This document shows, piece by piece, positions 26,345 to 37,216 of a DNA stretch of 64,000 bases. The stretch comes from Clostridiaceae bacterium. GTDB lineage: Bacteria > Bacillota > Clostridia > DUPQ01. A program made the translations under genes and the position numbers. The notes under the pieces were generated by a model, which saw only the letters and a list, made by a program, of their open reading frames with translations, searched no databases and was not told where the DNA came from. Numbering within the stretch: position 1 is the stretch's first letter; every line of letters starts with the position of its first letter. The stretch covers positions 29,681 to 93,680 of the forward strand of contig DUPQ01000009.1 in NCBI GenBank assembly GCA_012838235.1, read 5' to 3'.

Positions 26345-29300
26345 AACAATCCCCTCACCACATCATAAAGTATCTTATCCGAAACCGGATTAACTCCTAC
26401 TCTGCCTTTTAAATTCAAAGTTGTAAATATTCCGTCCTCATTATGCATAAGTACCGGTCTTTTTTCTTTACGACCTTCAGCCGATTCACCGAAGGCGGGT
26501 TTTTTATAGTTAAAGACATACATCTTCTCTACCTTATCACACTGTATGAAATATTCCGCAACAAAATTAATCTTATCGGTATCGGAGTCATACAGGAAAG
26601 ATAAATCATCCCATCTATAACCCGGTAAAAGGCTTTGATTGATCGGACAATATGTGGCTTTCCACATCCTTCTGTCGCTCATCTCATAAGTGTGTCGGTT
26701 AAACTTAAAATTCTCCAGACAGGAATTCAGAATAAATAAGATTGGTTTATTTATGCTTTTTTTGATCGCTTCCGCTTCCTTTAAATGTTTTTTATCGGAA
26801 ATAATTATAATATCTGCCGTTTCTTTATCTGCCTGCTTAAAAGCGGGGCTTGTATTTACAACCTGTTTCGCAAGCATTCCTAAAGGATAGGCATTGATAC
26901 TTTCATAATTATTTTCGAAGATATCAAAATTATACACATCGGTATCAATTACCTTGCCCTGATGCTCCATAAATACCGCTAAAGAAAATGCTTCTCTTTC
27001 CTTTACGGCAATATCCGATGTGTCAATGCGTATTTTTCCGACGGGAACTGATTTACAACCTTTTGCGGAAGTATTCAATTTGTAAGTTTTCAAGGGGTTT
27101 TTGTGTCGGTCATATAACACAGCTGTTATTGTCATATCGCTGTAATCAACGGCGGTATCGTTTAAAATCCAGCATTCCGCATTCAATACATCGTTTGTAT
27201 AACATGTTCTTCTGTCACATCGCAAATTGACTTTAAGAGGGATCAGGGCCTCTTTAAAAGCGAAATATGCAGGTTTCGGCACTCTGTCCACACCCACAAC
27301 GGTCTTCATCCACCCCGAAGGATAAGCGTCAATCAGAAGGTGCAATGCGGTCTGAACCACATAATCGCTTCTTCTCCTTAATGCCAGAGTCATAATACTT
27401 GCAGCTTTTGCCTGATGGAGTTGACTGAAATATATCCAGTCTTTTATATTATCCTGCTCATAGAACCAGTCACCATGCATGGAATTGGTCTGTGCTCTTA
27501 CTATCCTGTCCGGTATCCAGCAGTCTTCTTCATTCTTCGGAAGCCATTCTTTCGGGTATCTTTCTTTCATAAGGTCAAGATTATCCAAACCCTCGGATCC
27601 GTACTCTCCGCATGCCGTTTTCCAATCTTTTCTTATAGCGGGCAGATAACCTCTGTATAAATCTCCTATCGGTAGAGCATGATTTGTATACCACATGTTA
27701 TAGCAGTGGAAATCGGATAAGCCTTCAAAGGTAGGAGGATCGTAATCCCCTTCCACCCTTTTAATTACTCTGTAAGGATTTTCCTGCTTTATTACTCTGT
27801 CACATATCTCAAACCAATTCTCCAGTTCCGCTCTGTTAAGATTTATTTGCTGATTGTCCGATTTGAACTGATCGGTAGGCTCATTTATGTAGGAAACCAT
27901 TATTACGCTCGGATGTCTCCTAACATGCCTTTCCATCTCGCCTACCTGTCTTACCGCTTCATAAAACTGGCTTCTTGCAAGCTGACCGAATAACGGAAAA
28001 TCCGCCTGTACCATCATTCCCAGCATATCACAGTATTCATATATTTCCGATTGCACCGGTCGCTGCGTAATCCTGTAATAATTCATATTGCAGTATTTGG
28101 CTATAAGGATGTCCTCTATGAGCTGCTCATAATCATCATTCATTACGCATAACTGCAAATGGCCCATCTCATTTGCACCTCTTAACAGAATCTCGGCATT
28201 GTTAAGATAAAGCGTTCCGTACGGTTTATTCACGGTATCCATATGGAATTTACGCATTCCGAAATTCTGCTCATATTGATCGGAATTGTCCGATTCTATT
28301 ATCACGGTATATAGATACGGAGTAAAACTGTGCCATAATCTGGGGTTTTCTATTTTGATGTCAAAATGGTAGTGGTTTTCCCCTTCATGTATTTTTCTTT
28401 GAAACTCACCTTTATATCTGAAGCAATCGTCAAAATTAAACGGTTCAACAGAAATATTTATCTTAACATCTTTCTTATACCTATCAACATTTTTAACTAC
28501 CACTTTTATCTTTGCCGTTTGATTGTCTATATCCGGATAAACACAGGCATCAAAAATAAATGTACTTTCTCTTTTTTCAATATATACCTTATCAAAAATA
28601 CCGCCTCCGGGGGGACAATGATGCCATCCGTCCTTCGGGTCATCCCAACCGATACCGGTTGCGGCATATATCTTTTTACCCAATCTGCCGTTTTCCCCTA
28701 ACATGGTGATATCGTTTTCCACTCTTACTACAAGAACATTTCCCTTCTCTTTAAGATATTCCGTAATGTCTTCTTCAAACGCATAGAAGAAACCTTCATG
28801 CGACAGTACATGTCGGCTGTTGACATATACCCCGGTAATATAGTCGGAACCTTTGAATACGATATAGTCTCTTAAGTTGTCTTTTTTGTAATCAAATTCC
28901 GTCCGGTAATATGTTACCCATTTACCCGTAGGACCGTGGTAATGAGGTATTGTTATGCTTTCCCATATACCCCTTCCTTCCAAAACGGCTGAGAAATCGT
29001 CAATATCCTCCCGTGTCTCAAAACGGAAATCGAAATTCTTAAACTCCAGTCTCGCTCTTTTTATTGCATGTTTACTTCTTCTTTTCAAAAAAGGTGCGTA
29101 TTGCGCTTTTAATTGCTCAAGACCTTCATAGTAATTCTTTAATTGCTGCTCGTACGATTGCTCCTCGGGAAAAGAATATTTATCTTTTATTTTATCAATC
29201 ACTTTGCCTTCATTGTTATCTTTACAAATATCATTGTCTTTAACAATATTGACACACTCAAACAAAACATCCGGTACCGGTACCGGTTGCTTTGCTTCCA

Positions 29301-29364
29301 TATATTCTTTTCTTTGTTCTATCTTTGTATCGGCGATTGCCGCAAACAAATCAATACTGTTCAA
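26341..29364 (-). CDS. Glycoside hydrolase family 2 protein
   Basis: 1007 aa, cytoplasmic by absence of a signal peptide. After about 95 helical residues there is a jelly-roll sugar-binding domain (GRGIWESITIPHYHGPTGKWVTYYRTEF), an Ig-like domain, then the TIM barrel with acid/base Glu in HPSVIMVSYINEPTD (about 495) and a candidate nucleophile Glu in TACGEYGSEGLDN (about 585). The last 250 residues (after PKPAYFAFKEAL) are further beta domains ending in an unidentified domain (ADIIIISDKKHLKEAEAIKKSI). It may release beta-linked galactose, glucuronate or mannose; specificity is unclear. The start is TTG at 29364, AGAGG six bases before it; the nearby ATG meets a stop at once. It lies in the gal run, so a galactosidase role is attractive but unproven. 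Confidence 0.85.
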   Translation of the reverse strand: MNSIDLFAAIADTKIEQRKEYMEAKQPVPVPDVLFECVNIVKDNDICKDNNEGKVIDKIKDKYSFPEEQSYEQQLKNYYEGLEQLKAQYAPFLKRRSKHAIKRARLEFKNFDFRFETREDIDDFSAVLEGRGIWESITIPHYHGPTGKWVTYYRTEFDYKKDNLRDYIVFKGSDYITGVYVNSRHVLSHEGFFYAFEEDITEYLKEKGNVLVVRVENDITMLGENGRLGKKIYAATGIGWDDPKDGWHHCPPGGGIFDKVYIEKRESTFIFDACVYPDIDNQTAKIKVVVKNVDRYKKDVKINISVEPFNFDDCFRYKGEFQRKIHEGENHYHFDIKIENPRLWHSFTPYLYTVIIESDNSDQYEQNFGMRKFHMDTVNKPYGTLYLNNAEILLRGANEMGHLQLCVMNDDYEQLIEDILIAKYCNMNYYRITQRPVQSEIYEYCDMLGMMVQADFPLFGQLARSQFYEAVRQVGEMERHVRRHPSVIMVSYINEPTDQFKSDNQQINLNRAELENWFEICDRVIKQENPYRVIKRVEGDYDPPTFEGLSDFHCYNMWYTNHALPIGDLYRGYLPAIRKDWKTACGEYGSEGLDNLDLMKERYPKEWLPKNEEDCWIPDRIVRAQTNSMHGDWFYEQDNIKDWIYFSQLHQAKAASIMTLALRRRSDYVVQTALHLLIDAYPSGWMKTVVGVDRVPKPAYFAFKEALIPLKVNLRCDRRTCYTNDVLNAECWILNDTAVDYSDMTITAVLYDRHKNPLKTYKLNTSAKGCKSVPVGKIRIDTSDIAVKEREAFSLAVFMEHQGKVIDTDVYNFDIFENNYESINAYPLGMLAKQVVNTSPAFKQADKETADIIIISDKKHLKEAEAIKKSINKPILFILNSCLENFKFNRHTYEMSDRRMWKATYCPINQSLLPGYRWDDLSFLYDSDTDKINFVAEYFIQCDKVEKMYVFNYKKPAFGESAEGRKEKRPVLMHNEDGIFTTLNLKGRVGVNPVSDKILYDVVRGLL

Positions 29365-29376
29365 AGCATACCTCTG

Positions 29377-30693
29377 CTATCTTCCTAATTTCTTTCGGAC
29401 AGCGGCAAGTCCGTCTTTTGCATAAATTGCAAGATTGGAAGCGGGATATTCGTCTATTACCTTCTTAAAAAGTTCTTCGGCTTTTACATAGTCTTCTATT
29501 CCCGCATATGCCTTTGCACTGTGATATATCAAACCTTCTCTGTTTGCCTTGGCAAATTCCGAAAGGCTGTCCTCAACAAATGTATATCCTTTTATAGCAA
29601 TGTTATATTCACCTATCTCGAAGGCGCATTTGGACATTTTATAAACGGCATCGTAGACCATATTGGAATAGAGATTGTCCTTCTCCCATACTTTAACCGA
29701 GTCATAGTCGGGATAACTCTGCCATATATCATAAAAATTACTGTATGCTTCCTTGTATTTCAAATCCTGATACAGTTTGTTGCCGGAATTATATAGAGAA
29801 ATTGCTATATTAGCTTTACATTGGGCAACGGTTTCATTGTACATAGCATAGTCCGCATCGGAGAACTCCGCTTTTGCCGTATCAATCTCATTAAGAACGA
29901 CTAAGGCTTCATCATATTTTTGTGAAACCGAAAGATATTTCCCCTGATACAATCTTTTCTGTTGCAGAAGAATTTCCGATTGATGTTTGTATTTATTGGT
30001 ATCGGAATCGGAATTGTTCAGAGTATCTTCCAGTCTTTTTATCCTGTCTTCATATTGCAGAACGGTTGCCTGATACAATGCCGACTGTTCATGCTTTTCC
30101 TGTGTGAGCTGGGTTATTTTACTGCCGAGATCCGGTTGCGCCGCAATATAATCATCGTGTTTCTTCTTCATGATAAGAATTGCCGCTACCAGTATTAAAA
30201 TAACTACAATAAGTCCTATGATAATGTACATCTGCATTTTAATGAACTTAAGAGGAGTCATTTTACCTTTACTTTTTGCTGCATATGCGGATTTCTTTTT
30301 AACTGAAGGTCTTCTTGTGAACAGCGATTGAAAGAAAGTTTTTATTGATACTTTACCGCCGCTTTTTTCTTTGGTTGCTTTTTTACCTTTGGACTTATCT
30401 TTATCCTCTGTTTTATCCAAGGCTTCCTTCATTTTGTCGCCTAAGGATTTGTCGCTTCCTAAGGAATTTATCTTATCCAGAAGAATCTTTGCTTTCTCAA
30501 ATGTCGGGTCCAGTTTAACCACTCTGGAAAGCTTTATCCTGGCCACATCTATGTTGTACTGACTTATATTATCAATAGCACTGTTATATAACTCACCCAC
30601 ATAAGCATCATCCTCGCTTAACTTCACATTGTCTTTACTCAATGCGTTGAAATCAATCTTTTCCAGATACTTTTGCAGTTCATTAATATCCAT
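29377..30693 (-). CDS. Membrane-anchored TPR protein
   Basis: 438 aa. Residues 1-90 hold an N-terminal TPR-like helical region (SAIDNISQYNIDVARIKLSRVVKLDPTFEKAKILLDKI). A Lys/Ser-rich linker follows, then a single membrane segment at about 152-175 (MYIIIGLIVVILILVAAILIM), a coiled coil (QLTQEKHEQSALYQATVLQYEDRIKRLEDTLNNS) and outside TPR repeats near the C-terminus (KEAYSNFYDIWQSYPDYDS; DYVKAEELFKKVIDEYPASNLAIYAKDGLAAV). No enzymatic motif. It abuts folC with no gap (TAG-ATG). Likely a scaffold at the membrane, perhaps in cell envelope work; partner unknown. Confidence 0.75.
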   Translation of the reverse strand: MDINELQKYLEKIDFNALSKDNVKLSEDDAYVGELYNSAIDNISQYNIDVARIKLSRVVKLDPTFEKAKILLDKINSLGSDKSLGDKMKEALDKTEDKDKSKGKKATKEKSGGKVSIKTFFQSLFTRRPSVKKKSAYAAKSKGKMTPLKFIKMQMYIIIGLIVVILILVAAILIMKKKHDDYIAAQPDLGSKITQLTQEKHEQSALYQATVLQYEDRIKRLEDTLNNSDSDTNKYKHQSEILLQQKRLYQGKYLSVSQKYDEALVVLNEIDTAKAEFSDADYAMYNETVAQCKANIAISLYNSGNKLYQDLKYKEAYSNFYDIWQSYPDYDSVKVWEKDNLYSNMVYDAVYKMSKCAFEIGEYNIAIKGYTFVEDSLSEFAKANREGLIYHSAKAYAGIEDYVKAEELFKKVIDEYPASNLAIYAKDGLAAVRKKLGR

Positions 30694-31974
30694 CTACAGC
30701 CCCGTTCTCCTGACGTAATTCTTTACATCCGCTATATAATACAAAGATCCGAATGTGCAAATAACGGTATTATTGTCGGCATTGGCTACCGCATAATCCA
30801 GTCCGTCTTCTATCTTATCAAAAGAATAAGTATTTTTACAGTATTTTTGCATGGTTTGTTGCAATATATCCAATTCTAAAGCCCTGTTACATTGCGTTCT
30901 TATAGCAATGCCCATATCCGCCAAGGGAAATATATCTTCAATCATTTTTTCATATTCTTTGTTCTTCATCACGCCCATTATCAATATCTTTTTCTTATCG
31001 GGAAAGTATTTGATAAGAGTATTTTTCAAACTCCTTACGGCTTCGGGATTATGTGAACCGTCACAGATAATCAAGGGGTTTTTCGATAATACTTCCAGTC
31101 TACCGGGCCATTTTGCATTAAAAAGTCCTTTTCTTATTGCCTCCTCCGAGACCTTCAACTTCGAAGCCTCAACGGCTTTAATAGCGGTGCAGGCATTTTT
31201 CACCTGGTAATCACCGAACATATTTATTCGCAAATCGGTATAACCCTCAAAATCGAATGTATAGCCGAAATCGGAATATCTGATATTTGATATATTTTCA
31301 AAATTCACAACAAAATAAGGTGCTCCCTTTCTTTCCGCCTGTGCCTCTATCACATCATATGTGCACGGCTCATTGTCTCCGTATACCACAACCGGGGATG
31401 CGGGTTTGATTATGCCTGCTTTTTCAAATGCTATTTTCTGCAATGTATCGCCCAACACACCCATATGGTCTTTCTCAATGGTGCATATGACGGTAACTAA
31501 CGGTGATTTGATGACATTGGTGGCATCCAGCCGACCTCCCAACCCTACTTCCAAAACTACCGTATTACAGCGTTTCTGTTTAAAATAAAGCATTGCAACC
31601 GCGGTATTTATCTCAAACTCAGTAGGATGATTGTACCCCTGCTCCAGCATCATATCAATACAGTCCTTAACCTTCTGTACATGAGCTACCAGGCTTCTGT
31701 TATCGATATTTTTAAAATCCACCTGCATTCTTTCGCCGAACTTCTCGATATACGGGGAGATGAACAAACCTGTTCTGTATCCGGCCGCATGTAACATATG
31801 AGCAATATAGTTGCATGTGGAGCCTTTTCCGTTGGTTCCGCCCACATGAATGAATTTCAAATCATTTTGAGGGTTGTCCAGTAAATCCAGCAGTTTTGTT
31901 ATATTGATAAGCCCCAGTTTGGAACCGAATTTGCCTACCGAGTGTATGTATTTTATTGCTTCCTCATAGTTCAT
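30694..31974 (-). CDS. folC: Bifunctional folylpolyglutamate/dihydrofolate synthase
   Basis: 426 aa Mur-ligase-type enzyme. The N-terminus has KFIHVGGTNGKGSTCNYIAHML (ATP P-loop), then FISPYIEKFGERMQVD, VVLEVGLGGRLDATNVI, ICTIEKDHMGVLGDTLQKIAFEKAGIIK and C-terminal WPGRLEVLSKNPLIICDGSHNPEAVRSL. It adds glutamate to folates, keeping them in the cell, and may also make dihydrofolate from dihydropteroate. The start follows secA by three bases. No other folate genes are adjacent. Confidence 0.95.
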   Translation of the reverse strand: MNYEEAIKYIHSVGKFGSKLGLINITKLLDLLDNPQNDLKFIHVGGTNGKGSTCNYIAHMLHAAGYRTGLFISPYIEKFGERMQVDFKNIDNRSLVAHVQKVKDCIDMMLEQGYNHPTEFEINTAVAMLYFKQKRCNTVVLEVGLGGRLDATNVIKSPLVTVICTIEKDHMGVLGDTLQKIAFEKAGIIKPASPVVVYGDNEPCTYDVIEAQAERKGAPYFVVNFENISNIRYSDFGYTFDFEGYTDLRINMFGDYQVKNACTAIKAVEASKLKVSEEAIRKGLFNAKWPGRLEVLSKNPLIICDGSHNPEAVRSLKNTLIKYFPDKKKILIMGVMKNKEYEKMIEDIFPLADMGIAIRTQCNRALELDILQQTMQKYCKNTYSFDKIEDGLDYAVANADNNTVICTFGSLYYIADVKNYVRRTGL

Positions 31975-31977
31975 ATA

Positions 31978-34749
31978 TTACGCTCCGCAACACTTCTTAT
32001 ATTTCTTTCCGCTTCCGCAGGGACAGGGGTCGTTACGACCGACTTTTGTATTGGAGGAAACGGCAGGTTTCCGTACATCATCCGGAGCCGTCTGCGCATT
32101 TATTCTTATCTTGCTCTCTTCATTCTTTACTTCGGTCTGTTTATGAACGGAAAATATTTTTTTCAGTGCTTCCTCCTGTATGCTGTTGGTCATTTCCTCG
32201 AACATCATATATCCTTCAAACTTATACTCCATAACCGGGTCTTTCTGCCCGAAAGCTCTCAATCCTATCCCCGAACGCAACTGATCCATTGCGTCGATAT
32301 GATCCATCCAGTGTATATCCACCGTCCGAAGCAGTATAATTCTTTCCAGCTCCCTCATAAGGGAGGGACTCAGTTCCGCCTCTTTGTCGTCATAATCCTT
32401 ACTGTATGAGTCTATAAGCATCTGACGGAAGGATTTTTCATTGTAGTCGGCATCGGCGGTATTGCCTTTCAACAACGGGTTATATTGTTTGGGCAGCATT
32501 TCGTTTAATCTGTCGGAAATTGCCTGCATATTCCAATCGTTTGACCTGTTGCTCTGACAGTAATCATCTGTCAGTCTGGTAAGTACCGACTCTAACATCT
32601 TCAGATAACTGCCTTTCATATCGGTACCGTCAAGTACCTGCCTTCTCTGACTGTAAATAAGGTTCCTCTGAGTATTCATTACGTCGTCATACTGAATAAC
32701 CGTCTTACGTCTCTGGAAGTTGACACCTTCTATTCTCTTCTGTGCCGTTTCAATGGTATTGGTTATTATCTTGGCTTCAATGGGTATGTCATCGGGAACA
32801 TTCAGTACATTCATCATATTGGCCAATCTGTCCTGTGCAAAAAGACGCATCAGATCATCTTCCAGCGACAGATAGAATCTGCTCATACCGGGATCGCCCT
32901 GACGCCCCGCTCTACCTCTTAACTGGTTGTCAATTCTTCTGGATTCATGCCGCTCGGTAGCAAGTATATACAGGCCGCCTTTTTCCAGCACTCTCTTTCT
33001 GTCTTCTTCAATAAGTTTCTTGAAGTCGGCCTCATACTGACGGTAAAGGTTCCTTGCCTCTATAACCGCCTCATCGTCGGTCTCATTAAAACTGTCTGCT
33101 TGCAGTAAAATATTTTCATCAAATATCTCTTTTTTAAGTTTCTGCATAGCCATATATCCCGCATTACCTCCGAGAACAATGTCCGTTCCTCTGCCCGCCA
33201 TGTTGGTAGCTATGGTTACCGCTCCGGGTTTTCCGGCTTGAGCCACAATTTCCGCTTCTCTTTCATGATGCTTGGCATTGAGTACTTCATGCTTTATTCC
33301 CCTTCTTCTCAGCATAAGACTGAGTTCTTCCGACTTTTCAATGGATATGGTTCCTATCAAAACCGGCTGCTGTCTTTGAGAACACTCTATTATATCGGCC
33401 ACAATGGCATCTAATTTGGCTTTTCTGGTGGTATAGACCACATCGGGATAATCTTCCCTTATTACCGGTTTATTGGTCGGAATAGCGATTACATCAAGTT
33501 TGTATATCTCCCGGAATTCCTCCTCTTCGGTCAATGCCGTTCCGGTCATACCGGAAAGCTTACCGTACATACGGAAAAAGTTCTGGAAGGTTATTGTGGC
33601 AAGAGTCTTGTTTTCCCTTTCCACCTTGACATTTTCCTTTGCTTCTATTGCCTGATGAAGTCCCTCGGAATATCTTCTTCCGAACATCATTCTGCCGGTA
33701 AACTCGTCTATTATTATAATCTGGTTATCCTTTACCACATAATCCACATCGCGGGTCATTATGCTCTGTGCTTTTATTGCATTATTTATATGATGCAAAA
33801 GACCGGTATTCTCATACGATGTCAGATTTTCCACATTGAAATATCGTTCGGCTTTCTCCACTCCCTTGGGTGTAAGCGATGCCGTCCGGTTTTTTTCATC
33901 CACAATATAGTCGGGTTTGTCGGGAGCATACTCATCCTCTTCTTCCTGACCGGTCAACTCCATTATTCTTTGCAGTTTGCCGCCGCTGTCTTCTTCAATA
34001 ACCACTTTCTTTTTAAGTGTCTTGGCAAAATTATCCGCACGTTTGTACAAATTGGAAGACTGTTCTCCCGCTCCGGATATGATAAGAGGTGTTCTTGCTT
34101 CGTCAATTAAAATACTGTCCACTTCGTCGACAATGGCAAAGTGAAGATCCCTTTGCACCAGCTCTTCTTTTCTTGTGACCATGTTGTCTCTTAAGTAGTC
34201 GAATCCCAACTCGTTGTTCGTGCAGTATGTTATATCGGAATTATATGCGTTTTCTCTTTGTTCCTTGGTAAGGCCGTAGACAATCAAGCCGACTGACAGT
34301 CCCAAGAAGTTATACAGTTTTCCCATCCATTCGCTGTCTCTTTTAGCCAGGTAGTCGTTCACCGTAACTACATGAACACCTTTGCCCGAAAGAGCATTCA
34401 GATAAACCGGCAGCGTAGCGACAAGTGTCTTTCCTTCTCCGGTTTTCATTTCCGCAATTCTGCCCTGATGCAGTACTATTCCTCCTATCAACTGTACTTT
34501 ATACGGGGTCATATGCAGTACTCTGGTCGAAGCTTCTCTGCATACCGCAAATGCTTCCACAAGAATATCGTCCAATGTCTCTCCGTCTTCCAGACGTTGC
34601 TTAAAAAGATTAGTATATGCCCGAAGTTGTGCATCGGTCTTACCCTTCATTTCATCGGCCAGAGCCTCTATATCTTCCACAAGCGGCAGTATTTTCTTAA
34701 TCTCTCTGTCGCTGTATGTACCGAAAATCTTATCCAGTATTCTACCCAT
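31978..34749 (-). CDS. secA: Protein translocase ATPase SecA
   Basis: 923 aa, full length. Motor of the Sec pathway, peripheral at the membrane. Motifs in order: [19 protein letters not shown] (Walker A), [40 protein letters not shown] (DEAD box), the preprotein crosslinking part, [49 protein letters not shown], and the C-terminal zinc motif [21 protein letters not shown]. The ATG lies inside the last eight bases of the yerC-like gene. Genes for SecYEG are not in the window. Confidence 0.98.
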   Translation of the reverse strand: MGRILDKIFGTYSDREIKKILPLVEDIEALADEMKGKTDAQLRAYTNLFKQRLEDGETLDDILVEAFAVCREASTRVLHMTPYKVQLIGGIVLHQGRIAEMKTGEGKTLVATLPVYLNALSGKGVHVVTVNDYLAKRDSEWMGKLYNFLGLSVGLIVYGLTKEQRENAYNSDITYCTNNELGFDYLRDNMVTRKEELVQRDLHFAIVDEVDSILIDEARTPLIISGAGEQSSNLYKRADNFAKTLKKKVVIEEDSGGKLQRIMELTGQEEEDEYAPDKPDYIVDEKNRTASLTPKGVEKAERYFNVENLTSYENTGLLHHINNAIKAQSIMTRDVDYVVKDNQIIIIDEFTGRMMFGRRYSEGLHQAIEAKENVKVERENKTLATITFQNFFRMYGKLSGMTGTALTEEEEFREIYKLDVIAIPTNKPVIREDYPDVVYTTRKAKLDAIVADIIECSQRQQPVLIGTISIEKSEELSLMLRRRGIKHEVLNAKHHEREAEIVAQAGKPGAVTIATNMAGRGTDIVLGGNAGYMAMQKLKKEIFDENILLQADSFNETDDEAVIEARNLYRQYEADFKKLIEEDRKRVLEKGGLYILATERHESRRIDNQLRGRAGRQGDPGMSRFYLSLEDDLMRLFAQDRLANMMNVLNVPDDIPIEAKIITNTIETAQKRIEGVNFQRRKTVIQYDDVMNTQRNLIYSQRRQVLDGTDMKGSYLKMLESVLTRLTDDYCQSNRSNDWNMQAISDRLNEMLPKQYNPLLKGNTADADYNEKSFRQMLIDSYSKDYDDKEAELSPSLMRELERIILLRTVDIHWMDHIDAMDQLRSGIGLRAFGQKDPVMEYKFEGYMMFEEMTNSIQEEALKKIFSVHKQTEVKNEESKIRINAQTAPDDVRKPAVSSNTKVGRNDPCPCGSGKKYKKCCGA

Positions 34750-35038
34750 TAATTTCTCCTAATCTTTTCAAAACGGTTGTATACCCTTCCGCTCCGTAGT
34801 TCAAGCATTTGGCAACTCTGCTTATTGTAGCAGCCGAGGCCCCGGTCTTTACTGAAATATCGGCATATGTATGCTTGTTATCCAACATCTTTGCAACACA
34901 AAGCCGCTGAGCCATTGCTTTAATCTCCGCAACGGTGCATAAATCCTCGAAAAAGATGTAGCATTCGTCTTTGTTTTTCAAAGAAAGTATTGCATCAAAT
35001 AAATAGTCGGTCTCTTTTGATTTAAGTTTCTTATTCAT
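34742..35038 (-). CDS. YerC/YecD-type TrpR-family DNA-binding protein
   Basis: 98-aa helix-turn-helix protein. The TrpR fold signature is clear: [58 protein letters not shown], with the HTH at [20 protein letters not shown]. Such proteins are widely conserved in Firmicutes, with poorly known targets. GAGGTGA precedes the start by nine bases. It sits nine bases after galE and overlaps secA. Since no gal repressor is seen, it may regulate its own operon, but that is inference. Confidence 0.88.
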   Translation of the reverse strand: MNKKLKSKETDYLFDAILSLKNKDECYIFFEDLCTVAEIKAMAQRLCVAKMLDNKHTYADISVKTGASAATISRVAKCLNYGAEGYTTVLKRLGEING

Positions 35039-35047
35039 TTTTAGTTT

Positions 35048-36049
35048 TCACCTCATTTTCTTTCGAAACTCCCAAGCCGTGGCTATAATATCCTCTATGT
35101 CCGTAAACTCGGGTACCCATCCCAATTCCTTCTTTATCTTTTCGCTGGACGCAATAAGTACAGCAGGGTCTCCTTGTCGTCTTTTTGTTATTTCCGTCTT
35201 TATATCCGCACCGGTAACATGCTTTACCGCATCAATTATCTGATTTACCGAAAAACCCTTTTCGCTTCCCAGGTTATATATCATGCTAATACCGGAATTC
35301 TCGCTCTTCCTTTCCAAGTTAATAGAATCATTTATCATCTTTTCTAATGCCAGAAGATGTGCCGTCGCCAGATCGCTGACATGGATATAGTCTCTTATGC
35401 AGGTTCCGTCAAAGGTATCGTAATCATCTCCGAATACCAGAAGTTTATCTATTTTTCCCAACGCTACATCTAAAGCAATGGGTATAAGGTGTGTTTCCAC
35501 AGCCCTTTTCTCCCCTATCCTGCCGCTTACGTGGCTTCCCGCTGCATTAAAGTATCTCAATGCCGCATAATTTATACCGTAAGCCTTTGAAGCCCATTTG
35601 AGCATTCTTTCCACCGCCAGTTTGGTTTCACCGTATGCGTTTGTGGGAAAGGTGTCGGCAGTTTCTTTTATGGGAGAAGGGCTTTCCCCGTATACCGCGG
35701 CACTGGAGGAAAACACTATATTATTTATACCGTACATATCCATATACTTTAGTATCTGCAATGTCCCGGCCACATTGTTCTCATAATATTTCAGAGGATG
35801 TGCCATGCTTTCGCCTACCAGTGAATATGCTGCAAAATGTATTATTCCTTCTATCTCATTCTCTTTAAACAGCTTTGCCATGGCTTTTTCGTCTTTAATA
35901 TCCGTCTGATAAAACTTATTTGCAAGCACCGCTTCTTTATTACCGGTAGATAAATCATCAACAACTACCACCTCATAGCCTTTTTCCAACAAATGCAGTA
36001 CCATATGCGAGCCTATATAACCTGCTCCTCCGGTTACTAAAATACTCAT
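35048..36049 (-). CDS. galE: UDP-glucose 4-epimerase
   Basis: 333 aa short-chain dehydrogenase fold. NAD site ILVTGGAGYIGSHMVLHLLEKGY, VVVDDLSTGN, the Ser in VFSSSAAVYGES, the catalytic Tyr-x3-Lys in TNAYGETKLAVERML, then ALRYFNAAGSHVSGRIGE and FGDDYDTFDGTCIRDYIHVSDLATAH. It interconverts UDP-glucose and UDP-galactose. The ATG follows the galK stop with no intervening base, and AAGGAG in the end of galK is its ribosome site. With galK and galT this completes the Leloir set. Confidence 0.96.
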   Translation of the reverse strand: MSILVTGGAGYIGSHMVLHLLEKGYEVVVVDDLSTGNKEAVLANKFYQTDIKDEKAMAKLFKENEIEGIIHFAAYSLVGESMAHPLKYYENNVAGTLQILKYMDMYGINNIVFSSSAAVYGESPSPIKETADTFPTNAYGETKLAVERMLKWASKAYGINYAALRYFNAAGSHVSGRIGEKRAVETHLIPIALDVALGKIDKLLVFGDDYDTFDGTCIRDYIHVSDLATAHLLALEKMINDSINLERKSENSGISMIYNLGSEKGFSVNQIIDAVKHVTGADIKTEITKRRQGDPAVLIASSEKIKKELGWVPEFTDIEDIIATAWEFRKKMR

Positions 36050-37213
36050 CTATATCTCCTTAACCCCGTCGGAAATTTCGCAGATATAGAAAGATGCGTT
36101 GTATCCGATAACTTCCTGATAAACTCTGCCTATATCTTCAATAAAATCCTTTACCGATTGCTTCTTCACAATGGAAACCGTACAGCCGCCGAAACCCGCT
36201 CCCGTCATTCTGGAACCTAATACATCTTTCTGCATCCATGCACTTTCCACAAGCACATCCAGTTCCTTACACGATACCTCATAAAGATCACGTAAAGAAA
36301 TATGTGACAGATTGAGGTATTTACAGAAAGAATATATGTCGCCTTTCTTTAATGCTTTGACACTGTCCAAAACCCGTAAATTTTCACATACCGCATGCTC
36401 CGCTCTCTTTCTGCAATCGGCATCGGTAATATCGTCTGCACAGGATAAAAACTCCTTATAGGTAAAATCACATAAATTCAACTTGTCGGGAAACTTCTTC
36501 TGCATATCGGCCAACGCCTGTTCACACTCCGCTCTTCTTTTGTTGTACATTGACGAACCCAACGACCGCTTTTTATTGGTGTTGGATATAACTATCGAAT
36601 AGTCGTCAAGTTTTATAGGTATATACTCATATTCCAATGAATTACAATCCAGCAGCATGGCATGGTCTTTTAACCCCATTGCCGAAGCAAACTGGTCCAT
36701 TATACCGCATTTCACGCCGACATACTCATGTTCCGCCTTCTGACACAACAGGGCTATGTCCATCTTGTCCGTTTTATGGCCGTAAAGTTGCAACATTGCA
36801 TATGCAGTCACAACCTCAATCGCGGCAGATGAGGATAAACCGCTTCCTAAAGGCACCTTGTCGTCAAATATGAACTCCGCACCTTTTACTTTAATGCCTT
36901 TCTTTAAAATCTGATCAATGACTCCGAGCTGATAATTGCCCCATTTCAAGTCTTTATACTGTTCAAGACTATTCATGTCCGCTTCCACTACATAACCCAA
37001 ATCGGTAGCATACAGTTTTATTATGTCATCTTTCCTTTTTCTTACAGCAACAGTGGATACTTTATCTATTGCCGCGGGAAAAACATATCCTCCGTTGTAA
37101 TCGATATGTTCCCCTATTAAATTGACTCTTCCGGGCGCCTGAAAGTATCTGATACTCTCCTCGGAACTGCCGTATACATTATTCAAAATATTTGCCAACT
37201 CTTCTTTTATCAT
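36050..37213 (-). CDS. galK: Galactokinase
   Basis: 387 aa GHMP kinase that phosphorylates galactose at C1. N-terminal signature APGRVNLIGEHIDYNGGYVFPAAID, ATP-site motif VPLGSGLSSSAAIEVVTAYAM, the catalytic-Asp region KCGIMDQFASAMGLKDHAMLLDC and the C-terminal GSRMTGAGFGGCTVSIVKK. All key motifs are intact. AAAGGTGA overlaps the galT end and precedes the ATG. Confidence 0.96.
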   Translation of the reverse strand: MIKEELANILNNVYGSSEESIRYFQAPGRVNLIGEHIDYNGGYVFPAAIDKVSTVAVRKRKDDIIKLYATDLGYVVEADMNSLEQYKDLKWGNYQLGVIDQILKKGIKVKGAEFIFDDKVPLGSGLSSSAAIEVVTAYAMLQLYGHKTDKMDIALLCQKAEHEYVGVKCGIMDQFASAMGLKDHAMLLDCNSLEYEYIPIKLDDYSIVISNTNKKRSLGSSMYNKRRAECEQALADMQKKFPDKLNLCDFTYKEFLSCADDITDADCRKRAEHAVCENLRVLDSVKALKKGDIYSFCKYLNLSHISLRDLYEVSCKELDVLVESAWMQKDVLGSRMTGAGFGGCTVSIVKKQSVKDFIEDIGRVYQEVIGYNASFYICEISDGVKEI

Positions 37214-37216
37214 AAA

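Noticed and set aside
33655-34110. Plus-strand ORF of 151 aa within secA
   Set aside because: Antisense to a fully conserved secA region; no family recognisable.
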